In this document: positions 7,501-15,342 of the stretch, piece after piece
Layout of the letters: each line of letters begins with the position of its first letter
How positions within the stretch are numbered: the first letter of the stretch is position 1
From: Actinomadura sp. KC216
GTDB lineage: Bacteria > Actinomycetota > Actinomycetes > Streptosporangiales > Streptosporangiaceae
Direction: 5' to 3'
DNA: 49,540 nt
Assembly: GCF_004348535.1 (NCBI RefSeq)
Contig: NZ_SMJX01000019.1
Span: 1-49,540, forward strand
Program-made: the position numbers and the translations under genes
The notes under the pieces: model-generated
What the model saw: only the letters and a program-made list of their open reading frames with translations
The model's database searches: none
What the model was told of the DNA's origin: nothing

Positions 7501-8808
7501 CTACCTGGCGGCCTTCTCGGCCTCTTCGACGGACTTCGACCAGGCGTCCTCGGGCTTCTGCTCGCCCTGCCCCACCGAGATCAGGACGTTCTCGACCGCG
7601 GCCCGCACGTCCTCGTTCTTCGGTCCGAGATGCACCGGCTTCACCGCCGCGACGAGCTGCCCGAAGATCTGGCCGATCGGGGCGTCACCGAAGTAGGCGC
7701 TCTTCGTGCCGGAGACCGCCGGGTCCCGCGCGGCCTGCGGCGAGGACGGGAAGACCTTCGCCTCCTTGAAAGCCCCGACCTGCCCCTGCGGCGAGGTGAG
7801 GAACTTCGCCAGCTCGGCGGCGGCCTTCGCGTGCTTGGTCTGCTTCGGCACCGCCAGCCACGACCCGCCCCAGTAGCCGGAGCCGCCCGGGGTCGTCGCG
7901 ACGTCCCACTTGCCCTTGCCCGCGTCGCCGGAGAACTCCTCGATGCCCCCGAGCATCCAGGACGGGCACGGCACGGTCGCGAACGTGTCCCGCTTCAGCG
8001 CGGTCTGCCACGGCGGCGTGAAGATCGACATGTCGGCGGTGAGCTTGGCCTGCTCGAACCTCAGCGTCGTGTCGAACGCCTGCTTCACGGCCGGGTTGGA
8101 GTCGAAGACGAGCCTGTCCTCCTTGTCGAAGAAGCTGTGGCCCGGGCCGCTGCCCGCGTTCTGCAGGACGGTCGCGCGGAACACGGCGGTGGGGCCGTCC
8201 AGCCACTTGCTGCCGGGCACCTTCTCCTGGAACTTCTGGCCGGTGGACAGGAACGCGTCCCACGTCGGCCACAGCTCGCCGACCTCGTCGCGCTCGGTCG
8301 GCAGGCCCGCCTTCTCGAACAGGTCCTTGCGGTAGCACATGGCGAGCGGGCCGACGTCGGTGCCGAGCCCGACGAGCTGCCCGCCGTCCGGGCTGACGCC
8401 CATCTGCCACTTCCACGGCAGGAAGTTCTGCTCCAGGGCCTTGCCGCCGTGGTCGAAGAGGTTCACGAACTTGGTCCGCTGCTGCATGTAGAGCGGCAGG
8501 ATGCCCTCCTCCAGCATCACGACGTCCCCGGCGCCGCTGCCGGTGGCCATCCACTGCTGGATGCGGGGCTTGTACTCGTCCAGGCTGGACACCTTGCGCT
8601 GCTTGATCGTGACGTTCGGGTGCGACTGCTCGTACTGCTTGTAGAGCGCGTCGTAGCCCGGCTCGCCGAAGACGTCGACGGTGAGCTCGACGGGCCCGCC
8701 GTCGGAGCCGCCCCCTCCGTCGTTGTCGCCGCCGCAGCCGACGGCGAGGCCGCCGGCGAGCACGGCCGCCATCGCCGTGCCCAGTCCGCGCCGCATGATG
8801 GCCCTCAT
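7501..8808 (-). CDS. cebE: cellobiose-binding lipoprotein of the ABC transporter (CebE)
   Basis: A 435-residue extracellular solute-binding protein (family 1). It starts with a lipoprotein signal: MRAIMRRGLG, a hydrophobic core, then LAVGC with the lipidated Cys, and a Gly/Asp-rich tether. The mature protein has the sugar-binding-protein layout: VELTVDVFGEPGYDALYKQY, then WMATGSGAGDVVMLEEGILP, and a late SYWGGSWLAVPKQ-type stretch that forms the second lobe. The frame is open 33 codons further upstream, but ATG 8808 has AGGGG six bases before it and begins a proper lipoprotein signal; a nearby in-frame ATG at 8796 is possible. It is first gene of the ceb operon, directly behind the CebR operator. 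Confidence 0.92.
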   Translation of the reverse strand: MRAIMRRGLGTAMAAVLAGGLAVGCGGDNDGGGGSDGGPVELTVDVFGEPGYDALYKQYEQSHPNVTIKQRKVSSLDEYKPRIQQWMATGSGAGDVVMLEEGILPLYMQQRTKFVNLFDHGGKALEQNFLPWKWQMGVSPDGGQLVGLGTDVGPLAMCYRKDLFEKAGLPTERDEVGELWPTWDAFLSTGQKFQEKVPGSKWLDGPTAVFRATVLQNAGSGPGHSFFDKEDRLVFDSNPAVKQAFDTTLRFEQAKLTADMSIFTPPWQTALKRDTFATVPCPSWMLGGIEEFSGDAGKGKWDVATTPGGSGYWGGSWLAVPKQTKHAKAAAELAKFLTSPQGQVGAFKEAKVFPSSPQAARDPAVSGTKSAYFGDAPIGQIFGQLVAAVKPVHLGPKNEDVRAAVENVLISVGQGEQKPEDAWSKSVEEAEKAAR

Positions 8809-8848
8809 CGCGGACCCCTCTCCAGGTCGTGTGCTTCCGGTTTCCGTG

Positions 8849-8862
8849 TGGGAGCGCTCCCA
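8849..8862 (-). promoter_or_regulatory. CebR operator (perfect 14-bp palindrome)
   Basis: TGGGAGCGCTCCCA is a perfect palindrome (16 bp with the flanking G and C) and is identical to the CebR box known from Streptomyces. It lies 41 bases before the cebE start and just downstream of a TTGACA hexamer, where a bound repressor would block transcription initiation. It is the only full copy I find in the window. Confidence 0.92.
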
Positions 8863-8888
8863 CGAAGGAAAGACCGAACCCGACTCAG

Positions 8889-8894
8889 TGTCAA
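8889..8894 (-). promoter_or_regulatory. candidate -35 box (TTGACA) of the ceb operon
   Basis: On the minus strand a consensus TTGACA sits 27-32 bases upstream of the CebR operator's near edge. A 17-base spacer leads to TTTCCT, a poor -10 box, so the -10 position is uncertain. The operator would overlap the region just downstream of the start point. Confidence 0.5.
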
Positions 8895-8955
8895 TGCGCC
8901 GAAACACAACCGTTACAAGTCGACACCCGGCGGCGCGTTGCGCCAGGCTGCGTCC

Positions 8956-9660
8956 GTGACGACCTCAGACCACCCCGCCGAGGCGCTCGACCTCGTCCGC
9001 GACCACATGATCCTGTCGGTCGTGACCGGGTCGCGGGCCTACGGCCTGGCGACGGACGGCAGCGACGTCGACCGGCGCGGCGTGTACGCGGCGCCGGCCC
9101 CGCTGTTCTGGGGTTTCACCAAACCGCCGACCCACCTGGACGGCCCGCTCCCCGAGCAGTTCTCGTGGGAGCTGGAGCGGTTCTGCGAGCTGGCCCTGGC
9201 CGCGAACCCGACCGTCCTGGAGTGCCTGTGGTCGCCGCTCGTCGAGAAGGTCACACCGGAAGGTGAGGAACTGCTGGCCATCCGGCGGGCGTTCCTGTCC
9301 CGGGCGGTCCATCGCACGTTCCTCCGGTACGCCGAGGCCCAGTTCCGCAAGCTGGAGGGCGACCTGCGCAACGGCGGCGCGCCGCGCTGGAAGCACGTCA
9401 TGCACATGCTGCGGCTGCTGGCGAGCGGGGCGCATCTCGTCCGGCACGGCGAACCGCGCGTGGACGTCGGCGACCTGCGCGAACGGCTCCTCGCCGTCCG
9501 CCGCGGCGAGGTCGGCTGGGACGAGATCGAGGCATGGCGCAGCGCCCTCGCCGCCGACCTGGACGACGCCGCCGCCCGCAGCTCGCTGCCCCCCGAACCC
9601 GACCGCGCCGCGGTCGAGGACCTGCTGATCTCCATCCGCCGAGGGAGCGTGGACCGGTGA
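8956..9660 (+). CDS. DNA-polymerase-beta-like nucleotidyltransferase (PF10127/RlaP-like), first of a tandem pair
   Basis: A 234-residue protein. Near the N-terminus, VVTGSRAYGLATDGSDVDRR shows the polymerase-beta nucleotidyltransferase signature: Gly25-Ser26 for phosphate binding and Asp37/Asp39 as metal ligands. The later ELERFCELALAANPTVLECL block is typical of the PF10127 group of predicted nucleotidyltransferases, one member of which is RlaP of RNA-repair clusters. The helical C-terminus (KHVMHMLRLLASGAHLV) resembles substrate-binding helices in this group. It would transfer a nucleotide from an NTP to an unknown acceptor. The GTG at 8956 lacks a Shine-Dalgarno sequence; ATG 9007 would remove part of the domain. 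Its stop overlaps the next gene as GTGA. Confidence 0.8.
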   Translation: MTTSDHPAEALDLVRDHMILSVVTGSRAYGLATDGSDVDRRGVYAAPAPLFWGFTKPPTHLDGPLPEQFSWELERFCELALAANPTVLECLWSPLVEKVTPEGEELLAIRRAFLSRAVHRTFLRYAEAQFRKLEGDLRNGGAPRWKHVMHMLRLLASGAHLVRHGEPRVDVGDLRERLLAVRRGEVGWDEIEAWRSALAADLDDAAARSSLPPEPDRAAVEDLLISIRRGSVDR

Positions 9661-10409
9661 CCCTGAACCTGCCCGGCGGCATGCTCGACCGGTTCGCCGC
9701 CGACCACCCGTACCCGCGCGCGTTCCTCACGGTCAGCGGCGCGCACCTGTACGGGTTCCCGTCCCGGGACTCCGACATCGACCTGCGCGGCGTCCACCTG
9801 CTGCCGCTCGAAGAGATCGTCGGGCTGGAGAAGGGGCGGGAGACCGTCACGCTGATGTGGGACCACGCGGGCGTGGAGGCCGACGCCGTCACCCACGACC
9901 TCGCCAAGTTCTGCACGCTGCTGCTGCGGCGCAACGGGTACGTCCTGGAGCAGGTCATGTCGCCGCTGGTCGTCGCCACGTCGCCGGTGCACGAGGAGCT
10001 GAAGGCGCTCGTCCCTGGGCTGGTCACGTCCAACCACGCGCACCACTACCTCGGCTTCGCGCGGACGCAGTGGAGCCTGTTCGAGCGGACGAACGAGCTG
10101 AAACCGCTCCTCTACACGTTCCGGGTGCTGCTGACCGGAATCCACCTGATGCGGACGGGCGAGGTCGAGGCCGACCTGACCCGCCTCACCGCCCAAGGCC
10201 CGCCGTACCTGCCCGCCCTGATCGAGGCGAAGCGGGCCGCCGAGCACGGCGCGCTACCGGCGGACGCGCCCGACGTGCCCCGCCTCCGGGACGACGTCGC
10301 CGCGCTCACCGCCCTCCTCGAAACCGAGCGCGACCGCAGCGACCTGCCGGAAGTCCCCGCGAACCACCGTGCCGTGCACGACTTGGTGGTCCGGACCCGC
10401 ATACGCTGA
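9657..10409 (+). CDS. DNA-polymerase-beta-like nucleotidyltransferase (PF10127/RlaP-like), second of a tandem pair
   Basis: A 250-residue paralogue of the upstream protein. The active-site region reads SGAHLYGFPSRDSDIDLRGV: metal-binding Asp40 and Asp42 are kept, but the usual Gly-Ser is Gly28-Ala29. THDLAKFCTLLLRRNGYVLEQ corresponds to the ELxKFxxLxxxNNP block. A second half with HHYLGFARTQWSLFE, LYTFRVLLTGIHLMRTGEVE and LREDV-type helices is also shared with the first copy. The GTG overlaps the upstream stop, so the two proteins are made together and could form a heterodimer. Substrate and role are unknown. Confidence 0.78.
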   Translation: MTLNLPGGMLDRFAADHPYPRAFLTVSGAHLYGFPSRDSDIDLRGVHLLPLEEIVGLEKGRETVTLMWDHAGVEADAVTHDLAKFCTLLLRRNGYVLEQVMSPLVVATSPVHEELKALVPGLVTSNHAHHYLGFARTQWSLFERTNELKPLLYTFRVLLTGIHLMRTGEVEADLTRLTAQGPPYLPALIEAKRAAEHGALPADAPDVPRLRDDVAALTALLETERDRSDLPEVPANHRAVHDLVVRTRIR

Positions 10410-10522
10410 ACCCTGAGGTGCCTCCCCTCCGTGCCACGGATCGTACGGACCGATTCACAACGCAACCGCCGCGTGCGTCCGCCACGTACCACGGGTGATT
10501 GCGGAGCCGAGGAAGGGGAGCG

Positions 10523-11188
10523 ATGCACGACCAGGGCATCGAGCAGAACGACATCGCGGAGGCGGAGCTGCGGACACGGCGGGGCGTGTTCCGCGCCGTC
10601 GCGTTCCGAGACCCGGTCGACGGGCACGAGCACATGGCGCTCGTCCGCGGCGACGTCCGGGGCCGGGAGGACGTGCTCGTCCGGACGCACTCGGAGTGCC
10701 TGACCGGCGACATCTTCGCCGCCACGCGCTGCGAGTGCGGGGATCAGCTCGGCGCGGCGGTGGACGCGATCGTCCGCGAGGGCGCCGGTGTCCTGGTCTA
10801 CCTGCGCGGGCACGAGGGGCGCGGGATCGGGCTGGTCGCGAAGATCCGCACCTGCATCCTCCAGGACGACCAGGGCCTCGACACCGTCGACTCCGCGACC
10901 GCGATCGGCCTGCCGGTCGACGTCCGCGACTACGGCCCGGCCGCCCGCGTCCTGCGGCACCTCGGGGTCCGGTCGGTGCGGCTGATGTCGAACAACCCGG
11001 CCAAGGTCGACGCGCTGGAGTCGTACGGCGTCGAGGTCGCGGAGCGGGTGCCGCTGCTCGTCCCGGTCAGCGACGACAACGTCCGGTACCTGACCGCGAA
11101 GCGCGACCGCCTCGGCCACGACCTCCCGCAGCTCGACGCCCCCGCCGCGGTGCTCGGCGGCACGCCGGTCGGCGAGGCCCGCCGATGA
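10523..11188 (+). CDS. GTP cyclohydrolase II homologue with Cys at the catalytic-site Tyr; probable FAPy-producing variant
   Basis: A 221-residue stand-alone GTP cyclohydrolase II (no RibB domain). The zinc cysteines (C59, C70, C72 in HSECLTGDIFAATRCECG), the RGHEGRGIGL loop and the Asp133/Arg135 pair in VDVRDYG are all present. The helix that in E. coli RibA reads KIRAYALQ reads KIRTCILQ here, so Tyr105 of E. coli is Cys111. From memory, an S. coelicolor paralogue (SCO6655) with Met at this position stops at the formamidopyrimidine (FAPy) nucleotide. A similar product is therefore likely, feeding a dedicated pathway rather than riboflavin. GGAAGGGGA precedes ATG 10523; the 3' end overlaps the next gene as ATGA. 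Confidence 0.88.
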   Translation: MHDQGIEQNDIAEAELRTRRGVFRAVAFRDPVDGHEHMALVRGDVRGREDVLVRTHSECLTGDIFAATRCECGDQLGAAVDAIVREGAGVLVYLRGHEGRGIGLVAKIRTCILQDDQGLDTVDSATAIGLPVDVRDYGPAARVLRHLGVRSVRLMSNNPAKVDALESYGVEVAERVPLLVPVSDDNVRYLTAKRDRLGHDLPQLDAPAAVLGGTPVGEARR

Positions 11189-12006
11189 CGCGCCCGATGA
11201 CCGCACCCCGGCCGGTGGGGGTCGTCTGGCGCGCCGCCGCACCGCCGCGGCGGAGGGGGCTGCGGCTGACGCGCGGCACCGAGCTGGCGGGCGCGGCGGG
11301 CGTGCAGGTCGCGCTGGTGGCGGCGCTGCGTCCCGGGATCGCGGGCATGGCGGTGGGCGTCGTGTACGCGCTGTCCGCGTGGGCGATCCTCAGCGCGGCG
11401 TTCCGCGGGCGGCGGGCGCTCGGCCCGGCCGATCACGTGACCTTGACGCGGGTCGTCCTCACCGGCGGGGTTTCCGCGCTGGTCACGGGGCATCTCCTCG
11501 GTGGCGGGCACGCGTGGACGCTCGTCGCGGTCGCGACGGCGGCGCTCGTCCTGGACGGGGTGGACGGCCAGGTCGCCCGCCGCACCGGGACGGCGTCGCG
11601 GCTCGGCGCCCGGTTCGACATGGAGGTCGACGCCTTCCTCGTGCTGGTGCTGAGCGTGCACGTCGCGTGGACCGCCGGGGCGTGGGTGCTGGCGATCGGC
11701 GCGATGCGGTACGCGTTCGGCGCGGCGGCCTGGGTGGCGCCGTGGCTGCGCGCGGACCTGCGGCCGAGCATCGCGCGGAAGGCGGTCGCGGTGGTGCAGG
11801 GCGTGACGCTGGTCGCTGCGGCGTCGGGCGTCGTCCCGTACGCGGGCGCGCTGGTCGGCGCGGCGCTCGCCCTGCTGCTGTGGTCGTTCGGACGCGACGT
11901 GGTGTGGCTGTTCCTGCAGCGTGAGCGGCGGGGGAGCCGGGTGAGCCGGGGGAGGAGCACGGATGGAGCGGGAAGCCCGCGCGTTCTGGATCCGGTCGCC
12001 CGGTAG
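11185..12006 (+). CDS. CDP-alcohol phosphatidyltransferase family membrane enzyme
   Basis: A 273-residue integral membrane protein with about six hydrophobic helices. It contains the complete CDP-alcohol phosphotransferase motif at residues 124-149: Asp124, Asp127-Gly128, Ala131-Arg132, Gly141, Asp145 and Asp149. The aspartates bind two metals and catalyse displacement of CMP from a CDP-linked donor by an alcohol. Neither donor nor acceptor can be told from sequence; the family includes phosphatidylglycerol-phosphate, phosphatidylinositol-phosphate and related synthases. It starts ATGA-overlapped with the cyclohydrolase gene, and its last 44 bases overlap the following dehydrogenase. The context suggests it attaches a pathway product to a phospholipid or other phosphodiester carrier. 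Confidence 0.88.
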   Translation: MTRPMTAPRPVGVVWRAAAPPRRRGLRLTRGTELAGAAGVQVALVAALRPGIAGMAVGVVYALSAWAILSAAFRGRRALGPADHVTLTRVVLTGGVSALVTGHLLGGGHAWTLVAVATAALVLDGVDGQVARRTGTASRLGARFDMEVDAFLVLVLSVHVAWTAGAWVLAIGAMRYAFGAAAWVAPWLRADLRPSIARKAVAVVQGVTLVAAASGVVPYAGALVGAALALLLWSFGRDVVWLFLQRERRGSRVSRGRSTDGAGSPRVLDPVAR

Positions 12007-12937
12007 CGGGGAGATCCGCGACGAGCCGTTGCCGGAGCCGGGGCCGGGCGACGTGGTGGTCCGGACGCTCTTCTCCGGCGTGAGCCGGGGCACGGAGGCG
12101 ATCGTGTTCCGCGGCGGCGTCCCGCCGAACCAGCACGCGGTCATGCGGGCCCCGTTCCAGGACGGGACGTTCCCCGCCCCCGTCAAGTACGGCTACCTGA
12201 ACGTCGGCGTGGTCGAGGAGGGCCCGTCCGGCCTGCTCGGCCGGCCGGTGTACTGCCTGTATCCGCACCAGACGCGGTACGTCGTCCCGGCGAGCGCGGT
12301 GTGCCCCGTCCCGGACGACGTGCCGCCGGAGCGCGCCGTCCTCGCCGGGACCGTCGAGACCGCCGTGAACGCGCTGTGGGACGCGGCCCCGCTGATCGGC
12401 GACCGGATCGCCGTGGTCGGCGCCGGGATGGTGGGCTCCTCGGTCGCCGGGGTCCTCGCCGGGTTCCCGGGGTGCCGCGTCCAGCTCGTCGACACCGACC
12501 CGTCCCGCGAGGGCGTCGCGCGGGCGTTCGGCGTCGAGTTCGTCCTGCCGGAGCAGGCGGACGGCGGCTGCGACCTGGTGGTCCACGCCAGCGCCACCGA
12601 GGCGGGCCTCGCGCGGTCGCTGGAGCTGCTCGCGCCGGACGGCGAGGTCGTGGAGCTGAGCTGGTACGGGGACCGGCGGGTCGCCGTGCCGCTCGGGGAG
12701 TTCTTCCACTCGCGGCGGCTGACCGTCCGGAGCAGCCAGGTCGGCGCGGTCACGCCCGCCCGCCGGTCGCGGCGCGGCTTCGCCGACCGGCTCGCGCTGG
12801 CGCTGCGCCTCCTCGCCGACCCCGCGTTCGACGTGCTGGTCACCGGCGAGAGCCCCTTCGCCGACCTGCCGACGATCATGCCGCTTCTCGCGAGCGGTGA
12901 ACTTCCCGCGCTCTGCCACCGAATCACCTACCAGTGA
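11963..12937 (+). CDS. MDR-superfamily dehydrogenase lacking zinc ligands
   Basis: A 324-residue medium-chain dehydrogenase/reductase. The N-terminal catalytic domain reads LFSGVSRGTEAIVFRGG, with Ser where zinc alcohol dehydrogenases have the catalytic Cys. The four-cysteine structural zinc loop is absent. The nucleotide-binding motif VVGAGMVGSSVAG lies near residue 150, with LVDTDPSREGVARAFGVEFV following. The SGxSxGTE signature resembles the BchC-like branch. It should use NAD(P)H to reduce or oxidise a pathway intermediate without zinc. GGAGG lies before ATG 11963, inside the preceding gene. Its stop codon forms the left edge of a palindromic element that separates it from the PTPS-like gene. 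Confidence 0.82.
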   Translation: MEREARAFWIRSPGSGEIRDEPLPEPGPGDVVVRTLFSGVSRGTEAIVFRGGVPPNQHAVMRAPFQDGTFPAPVKYGYLNVGVVEEGPSGLLGRPVYCLYPHQTRYVVPASAVCPVPDDVPPERAVLAGTVETAVNALWDAAPLIGDRIAVVGAGMVGSSVAGVLAGFPGCRVQLVDTDPSREGVARAFGVEFVLPEQADGGCDLVVHASATEAGLARSLELLAPDGEVVELSWYGDRRVAVPLGEFFHSRRLTVRSSQVGAVTPARRSRRGFADRLALALRLLADPAFDVLVTGESPFADLPTIMPLLASGELPALCHRITYQ

Positions 12938-13002
12938 ATCCATTTCATCCTCGGAGGAGCGGATGTGCAGGCCGCTGAAGAACGCCGGATGAAGAAGATT
13001 CA
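12935..13002 (+). repeat. 68-bp palindromic element, copy 1
   Basis: The left arm (12935-12950, TGAAT-4 nt-TTCATCC followed by TCGG) is the reverse complement, apart from a 4-base internal mismatch, of the right arm (12987-13002, GGATGAA-4 nt-ATTCA, preceded by GCC). A second copy with the same arms, polarity and nearly the same length lies at 45517-45586, while the middle sequences differ. Copy 1 fills the gap between the dehydrogenase stop and the ribosome binding site of the PTPS-like gene, so in the transcript it would fold into a hairpin 24 bases before that GTG. It could be a REP/MITE-like repeat or a structured RNA. Confidence 0.6.
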
Positions 13003-13025
13003 AACCCCGACCAACTGGAGAGCAC

Positions 13026-13424
13026 GTGTTCGCGATCACCGTCCGCGACCATGTCATGATCGCGCACAGCTTCCGCGGCGAGGTCTTCGGACCGGCGCAG
13101 CGGCTGCACGGCGCCACGTACCTGGTGGACGCGACGTTCCGCCGCCCCGACCTGGACCCCGACGGCATCGTCGTCGACATCGGCCTCGCCACCCGCGAGC
13201 TCGGCGAGGTCCTGGCCGCGCTGAACTACCGCAACCTGGACGACGAGCCCGACTTCGCCGGGGTCAACACCTCGACGGAGTTCCTCGCCAAGGTCATCGC
13301 CGACCGCCTCGCCGGCCGGGTCCACGCGGGCGCGCTCGGCGAGCACGCGCGCGGCCTCGCCGGGATCACGGTGACGCTGCACGAGTCGCACGTCGCCTGG
13401 GCGAGTTACGAGCGCGAGCTATGA
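13026..13424 (+). CDS. 6-pyruvoyl-tetrahydropterin synthase / QueD-fold protein with altered active site
   Basis: A 132-residue protein of PTPS/6-carboxytetrahydropterin synthase length and layout: MIAHSFRG (first zinc His14), RLHGATYLV (second, His28), [15 protein letters not shown] and [11 protein letters not shown] (conserved Glu). Key residues differ from QueD/PTPS. The third zinc ligand in the HGH motif is Ala30, the catalytic Cys four residues before it is Ala24, and the Asp-His pair of the relay is Asn67-Tyr68 (LNYRNLDD). It may bind a pterin or pyrimidine without the usual chemistry, or catalyse a different step. GGAG precedes the GTG by five bases. The stop overlaps the glycosyltransferase start as ATGA. 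Confidence 0.82.
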   Translation: MFAITVRDHVMIAHSFRGEVFGPAQRLHGATYLVDATFRRPDLDPDGIVVDIGLATRELGEVLAALNYRNLDDEPDFAGVNTSTEFLAKVIADRLAGRVHAGALGEHARGLAGITVTLHESHVAWASYEREL

Positions 13425-14497
13425 CCGGGGCGCACGAGATCTGCTTCGTCGTCCCCGGCGACATCGACGACGCGGGCGTCCCGAGCGGCGGGAACCACTA
13501 CGACCGCATGCTGTGCGAGGAGCTGGCGGCGTCGGGACGCCCGGTCCGGGAGCTGGCGGTGCCGGGGGCGTGGCCGCGGCCCGACTCCGCTGCCCGCGCC
13601 GGGCTCGCCCGCGCGCTCGCCGGGCTGCCCGATGGCTCCGTCGTCCTGCTGGACGGCCTGGTGGCGTGCGGTGTGCCCGAGATCGTCGTCCCGGAGGCGG
13701 ACCGGCTGCGGCTCGCCGTCCTCGTCCACCTCCCGCTGGCGGACGAACCCGGACAAGCCGACCTGAACGCTCTCGAACGCAGAACACTGGAGGCGGTCGG
13801 CGCCGTAGTGACGACCAGCCCATGGGCGCGAGACCACCTCGTCGCGCACCACGGCCTCGAAGCGTCCCGCGTCCACGCCGTCACCCCCGGAACCGAACCC
13901 GCACCGCTCGCGACCGGCACGGACGGCGCGACCCGCCTCCTGTGCGTCGCGTCCGTGACGCCCCGCAAAGGCCACGACATCCTGGTCGAAGCCCTGGCCA
14001 CCCTCGCCCACCTCCCGTGGCTGTGCGAGTGCGTGGGCCCGCTGCGCCGCGACCCCGAGCACGTGACGCGCCTGCAACGGCTGATCGCCCGGCACCGCTT
14101 GGGCGACCGCGTCCGCCTCGAAGGCCCGCTGACCGGCAAGCGCCTCGACGACGCCTACGCGTCCGCCGACCTCCTCGTCCTCGCGTCCCGCGCCGAGACG
14201 TACGGGATGGTCGTGACGGAGGCTCTCGCGCGCGGCGTCCCCGTCGTCGCGACCTCGGTCGACGGCGTGCCGGACACCCTCGGCTGGGACCCGTCCGGCG
14301 CCGTCCCCGGGCTCCTCGTCCCGCCCGACGACCCCGCCGCGCTGGCCGCCGCGCTGCGCCGCTGGCTCGTCGAACCCGACCTGCGGAGCCGCCTGCGCGC
14401 CGCCGCCCGCCGGCGCCGTGACACCCTCTCCGGCTGGGACGACACCGCCCGCCGCATGGCCACCGTCTTGTCCAGGCTTCGGAGGGAGAACCGATGA
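13421..14497 (+). CDS. GT4-like glycosyltransferase
   Basis: A 358-residue GT-B glycosyltransferase. The C-terminal donor domain has [16 protein letters not shown], then [20 protein letters not shown] and the E-x7-E motif in [16 protein letters not shown], typical of retaining family 4 enzymes using nucleotide sugars. The N-terminal domain begins [20 protein letters not shown], like glycogen synthase-type acceptor domains. It has no membrane segment. In this operon it probably glycosylates the pterin- or pyrimidine-derived intermediate or its lipid carrier; donor and acceptor are not predictable. The ATG at 13421 overlaps the preceding stop, and the last bases overlap the methyltransferase as ATGA. 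Confidence 0.88.
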   Translation: MTGAHEICFVVPGDIDDAGVPSGGNHYDRMLCEELAASGRPVRELAVPGAWPRPDSAARAGLARALAGLPDGSVVLLDGLVACGVPEIVVPEADRLRLAVLVHLPLADEPGQADLNALERRTLEAVGAVVTTSPWARDHLVAHHGLEASRVHAVTPGTEPAPLATGTDGATRLLCVASVTPRKGHDILVEALATLAHLPWLCECVGPLRRDPEHVTRLQRLIARHRLGDRVRLEGPLTGKRLDDAYASADLLVLASRAETYGMVVTEALARGVPVVATSVDGVPDTLGWDPSGAVPGLLVPPDDPAALAAALRRWLVEPDLRSRLRAAARRRRDTLSGWDDTARRMATVLSRLRRENR

Positions 14498-15342
14498 ACG
14501 CGCGTAGCGCCGGGGGGTCTGGGGGGTCGTCCCCTCAGAGAGAGACACCGGGTTTCGATCCGTCATGGCTGGCGCTCCGCGAGAGCGCCGACGCCGCCGC
14601 CCGCGCCACCGAGCTGCTCGTCCCGCTCCGCGCCGCCCTCCCGCCGGACGGGCCGCTGGTCATCTGGGACCTCGGCTGCGGCACCGGTTCCCTGGGACGC
14701 TGGCTGTCCGGCCGTTTGCGCGGCCCGCAGCACTGGATCCTGCACGACAACGACCCCGAGCTGCTCGAACGGGCCGCCGCGAACATCTACACCACCGCCG
14801 ACGGGCTCCGCGCGACGATCGAGACCCGGAAGGGCGATGTCGGCTCGCTCCAGGCGTCCGACCTGGTCGGCGCGTCGCTGGTCACCGCGTCCGCGCTGCT
14901 GGACGTGCTGAGCGCCGCCGACATCGAGACGATCGCCGCCGCCGCGGCCTGCCCGGCGCTGCTGACGCTGTCGGTCGTCGGACGCGTCCGCCTGTCCCCA
15001 CCCGACCCGCTCGACGCCGAACTCGCCGCCGCCTTCGACGCGCACCAGCGCCGCGACGGCCTCCTCGGGCCGGACGCCGTCACCGCCGCGACCGAGGCGT
15101 TCGGACGGCGCGGCGCCACCGTCCGGACCCGGTCGAGCCCGTGGCGGCTAGGGCCCGGCCAGTCGGCGCTGACCTCGGCGTGGCTGCGCGGCTGGGTCTC
15201 GGCCGCGACCGAACAGCGCCCCGACCTGGCCCCCGCCGCCGAGTCCTACCTGCGCCGCCGCCTGGACGAATGCGCCATCGGCTCGCTCATCGTCGAAGTC
15301 CACCACCTCGACCTGCTCGCCATCCCAGGGAGGACGTCGTGA
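14494..15342 (+). CDS. SAM-dependent methyltransferase-like protein
   Basis: A 282-residue protein with a Rossmann-type methyltransferase core: VIWDLGCGTGSLGRWL (motif I, SAM binding, near residue 60), ILHDNDPELLERAAAN (motif II) and GASLVTASALLDVLS (motif IV region). The acceptor is unknown. Residues about 5-15 (SAGGSGGSSPQ) are encoded by a 27-bp G-rich repeat that also occurs inside the PAP2-WS/DGAT gene; it sits before the folded domain and probably acts as neutral linker. The gene overlaps its neighbours on both sides (ATGA and GTGA), placing it firmly in the operon. Confidence 0.82.
   Translation: MNARSAGGSGGSSPQRETPGFDPSWLALRESADAAARATELLVPLRAALPPDGPLVIWDLGCGTGSLGRWLSGRLRGPQHWILHDNDPELLERAAANIYTTADGLRATIETRKGDVGSLQASDLVGASLVTASALLDVLSAADIETIAAAAACPALLTLSVVGRVRLSPPDPLDAELAAAFDAHQRRDGLLGPDAVTAATEAFGRRGATVRTRSSPWRLGPGQSALTSAWLRGWVSAATEQRPDLAPAAESYLRRRLDECAIGSLIVEVHHLDLLAIPGRTS
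14511..14537 (+). repeat. 27-bp G-rich REP-like element inside the methyltransferase gene
   Basis: The sequence is two G6 runs separated by three bases, followed by a CGT-CCCC run that can pair with a G run. It matches 23 of 27 positions with 37584-37610. Both copies lie inside genes, in the same orientation relative to the gene and in the same reading frame, giving GGSGGSSPQ here and GGRGGASPH there. Confidence 0.6.

Noticed and set aside
10410..10522. Possible FMN riboswitch before the cyclohydrolase-like gene
   Set aside because: The 113-base leader contains none of the conserved FMN-element sequence and is too short; only the ribosome binding site is recognisable.
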